Notes under the pieces: generated by a model | What the model was told of the DNA's origin: nothing | The model's input: the letters and a program-made list of their open reading frames with translations, nothing else | The model's database searches: none | Made by a program: the position numbers and the translations under genes | Assembly: GCF_963678835.1 (NCBI RefSeq) | Contig: NZ_OY787469.1 | Location: forward strand, 558,001 to 622,000 | DNA: 64,000 bases | Direction of reading: 5' to 3' | DNA from: an uncultured Desulfuromonas sp. | GTDB lineage: Bacteria; Desulfobacterota; Desulfuromonadia; Desulfuromonadales; Desulfuromonadaceae | In this document: positions 62,690 to 64,000 of the stretch, one piece after another | Layout: each line of letters opens with the position of its first letter | Numbering within the stretch: position 1 is the first letter of the stretch

Positions 62690-64000
62690 ATGAAAAGAGT
62701 CGTAACCGCGCTAGCGCTTATGCTGGCCATGGCCGCACCGGCCCTTGCTGTTGAGTTTGAATTCCACGGAGATTTGAAAACAGAAATCCGTATCAATTCA
62801 AACCAGTCAGCCTTTACCGGCCAAAAGGAATTTGCTGCGAAGCTGTATGCGAAAGATGATGCTCCCGGTAAAATCAGTGATGATGACGTGAATGACAGCT
62901 TTATGTCGTTCAAATATCGTCTGTGGACGGAAGTTGCCAGTGATGATGGCGCTGTTAAAGGTGTTTACGCCATTGAAATTGGTGGTACCCACTTTGGTGA
63001 TGCTGACAAAGGCGGATCCTTTTCCGGTGACGGCAAGACGGTTGAAACCCGTTGGGCTTACACGGATTTTGCTCTGGCCGACGGCCGCATGAAAGTTGGT
63101 TTGCAACCGGTTAAAGTCAACCAGTTTTTCTGGGGTGAGACTGCAACCGGTGTTGACTACAAAGTGGGCAACTTTGAAGCTGCATGGTTCCGTGGTTATG
63201 AGATGGGTGATACGGACAGCAATGCAGAAGATCTCGATGCTTTTTACCTGCGTTACAACATCAAACCCGCTGAAGATGTCAAAATCGGTCTCTTTGGTGT
63301 GTGGCAGACCAGCGATGCCAGCGGCGACCTCGACAGCCTTGACGGCCAAACTTGGAAAGTTAAAAAATTAGCTGGCTACGACCTTGACCTCTATACGCTG
63401 GGTATTGACGGCGGTATGAAGTCCGGTGCTTTCTTTGCCAATTGGGACCTGATGTATCAGACTGGCGACTTCATGGTAGATGTTGATTTTGGTGGATACT
63501 TTGCTCACATTGATCTGGGTGCCAAGCTGGGTAACGGCAAACTGACTTATACGTTCTGGTATGCTTCCGGTGACGATGATCGCGAAGATGGTGATCTCGA
63601 TGCCTTTATTGCAACCGACGTTGATATCAAGGCTGATTATTCTTCCGTTGTTCTGTTTCAAGGTCTTAACTCTGACCAGTACTTCTCGGCCGATCCTTAC
63701 ATCCAGGACAAAGGTTTCATGATCAACCGTGTGGCTTATGACGCCAAAGTGTCTGACAGGCTCAAAGTTGGTGCTGCTGCCATGTACATGATGACTGCAG
63801 AAGATATGGAGTACACAGACGGCACTTATGACTATGCGGATGATTCCATCGGCTTTGAGATCGATGTCTACGCCAAGTACAAAATGTACAAAAGCCTCGA
63901 ATTGGCTCTGGCTGCCGGTTATCTGATGACCGACGATGCTCTGGACTTCTACGAAGATGATCACGACGGTTCTGCAGACGAAGATATTTACGTGATCACG
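62690..64000 (+). CDS. Outer-membrane porin, truncated by the window end
   Basis: At least 437 codons remain open to the end. CAGGAGGAAACAAGGA precedes ATG 62690. A signal peptide (about 1-20, ending PALAVE) is followed by alternating short beta-strand sequence rich in Gly, Asp, Tyr and Phe: FKYRLWTEVASDDG, TRWAYTDFALADGRMKVGL, DAFYLRYNIKPAEDVKIGLF and AYDAKVSDRLKVGAAAMYMM. This resembles the outer-membrane channel/homopolymer-type porins of Geobacter and Desulfuromonas. The acidic character suggests passage of cations, but the substrate is unknown. The spacing from mce (180 bases) suggests its own promoter. Confidence 0.82.
   Translation, partial: MKRVVTALALMLAMAAPALAVEFEFHGDLKTEIRINSNQSAFTGQKEFAAKLYAKDDAPGKISDDDVNDSFMSFKYRLWTEVASDDGAVKGVYAIEIGGTHFGDADKGGSFSGDGKTVETRWAYTDFALADGRMKVGLQPVKVNQFFWGETATGVDYKVGNFEAAWFRGYEMGDTDSNAEDLDAFYLRYNIKPAEDVKIGLFGVWQTSDASGDLDSLDGQTWKVKKLAGYDLDLYTLGIDGGMKSGAFFANWDLMYQTGDFMVDVDFGGYFAHIDLGAKLGNGKLTYTFWYASGDDDREDGDLDAFIATDVDIKADYSSVVLFQGLNSDQYFSADPYIQDKGFMINRVAYDAKVSDRLKVGAAAMYMMTAEDMEYTDGTYDYADDSIGFEIDVYAKYKMYKSLELALAAGYLMTDDALDFYEDDHDGSADEDIYVIT

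Overview
The window looks like a chromosome segment of an anaerobic, respiring delta-proteobacterium, most likely of the Desulfuromonas/Geobacter/Pelobacter group (Desulfuromonadales). This is inferred from gene content: futalosine-pathway menaquinone genes, a hybrid cluster protein behind an FNR-type site, a small assimilatory-type sulfite reductase, sigma-54 promoter use, a complete methylmalonyl-CoA module and B12-centred regulation. No rRNA or other species-level marker is present.

Positions 1-14300 form a cobalamin/corrinoid region. The 3' end of one cobalamin riboswitch, a terminator and a palindromic repeat are followed by a second cobalamin riboswitch that leads a long same-strand run: a BtuB-like TonB receptor, a periplasmic BtuF-CbiZ fusion, a giant exported and membrane-anchored CobN-like protein, a DUF2162 membrane protein, an ExbB/TolQ-like channel, a DUF2149 protein and a second TonB-dependent receptor. 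A CobN-type chelatase homologue that appears to face the periplasm, next to its own ExbB-like motor, is the best candidate here for a poorly described system. A convergent ScfR/RamB-type regulator with TTTGCAA boxes follows, then B12-independent methionine synthase (metE) under another cobalamin riboswitch.

Positions 16600-36560 hold a PiT phosphate transporter with a PhoU-like tail, hcp, a sigma-54-driven cluster of two paralogous mini membrane proteins plus a receiver-like protein, an operon of SSS symporter - cytosine deaminase - exported acetolactate decarboxylase - subtilase, and an opposing operon of HDOD histidine kinase - response regulator/GGDEF/EAL - C40 lipoprotein peptidase.

Positions 36563-44141 are a genomic island in the 3' end of tRNA-Phe, bounded by 85-bp direct repeats (84/85 identical). 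It carries a HigBA-type toxin-antitoxin pair, a type I restriction-modification operon (hsdM-hsdS-hsdR) whose hsdS is broken at a seven-G tract, and a C-terminal scrap of the integrase. Just beyond the tRNA is a DAHP synthase gene preceded by a phenylalanine-rich leader peptide and an attenuator-like pair of alternative hairpins.

Positions 46000-64000 are metabolic: serA; a minus-strand block reading cobO - methylmalonyl-CoA mutase - meaB - unknown protein - mqnB - mqnD - siroheme sulfite reductase; then, on the plus strand, an XRE-cupin regulator, a carboxyltransferase plus a 958-residue biotin carboxylase/BCCP protein, methylmalonyl-CoA epimerase and a porin cut by the window end. Carboxylase, epimerase, mutase, GTPase chaperone and adenosyltransferase together make a propionyl-CoA/succinyl-CoA interconversion route that needs adenosylcobalamin, which ties this half to the B12 uptake genes at the start. 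At least two families of dispersed intergenic repeats recur in the window.
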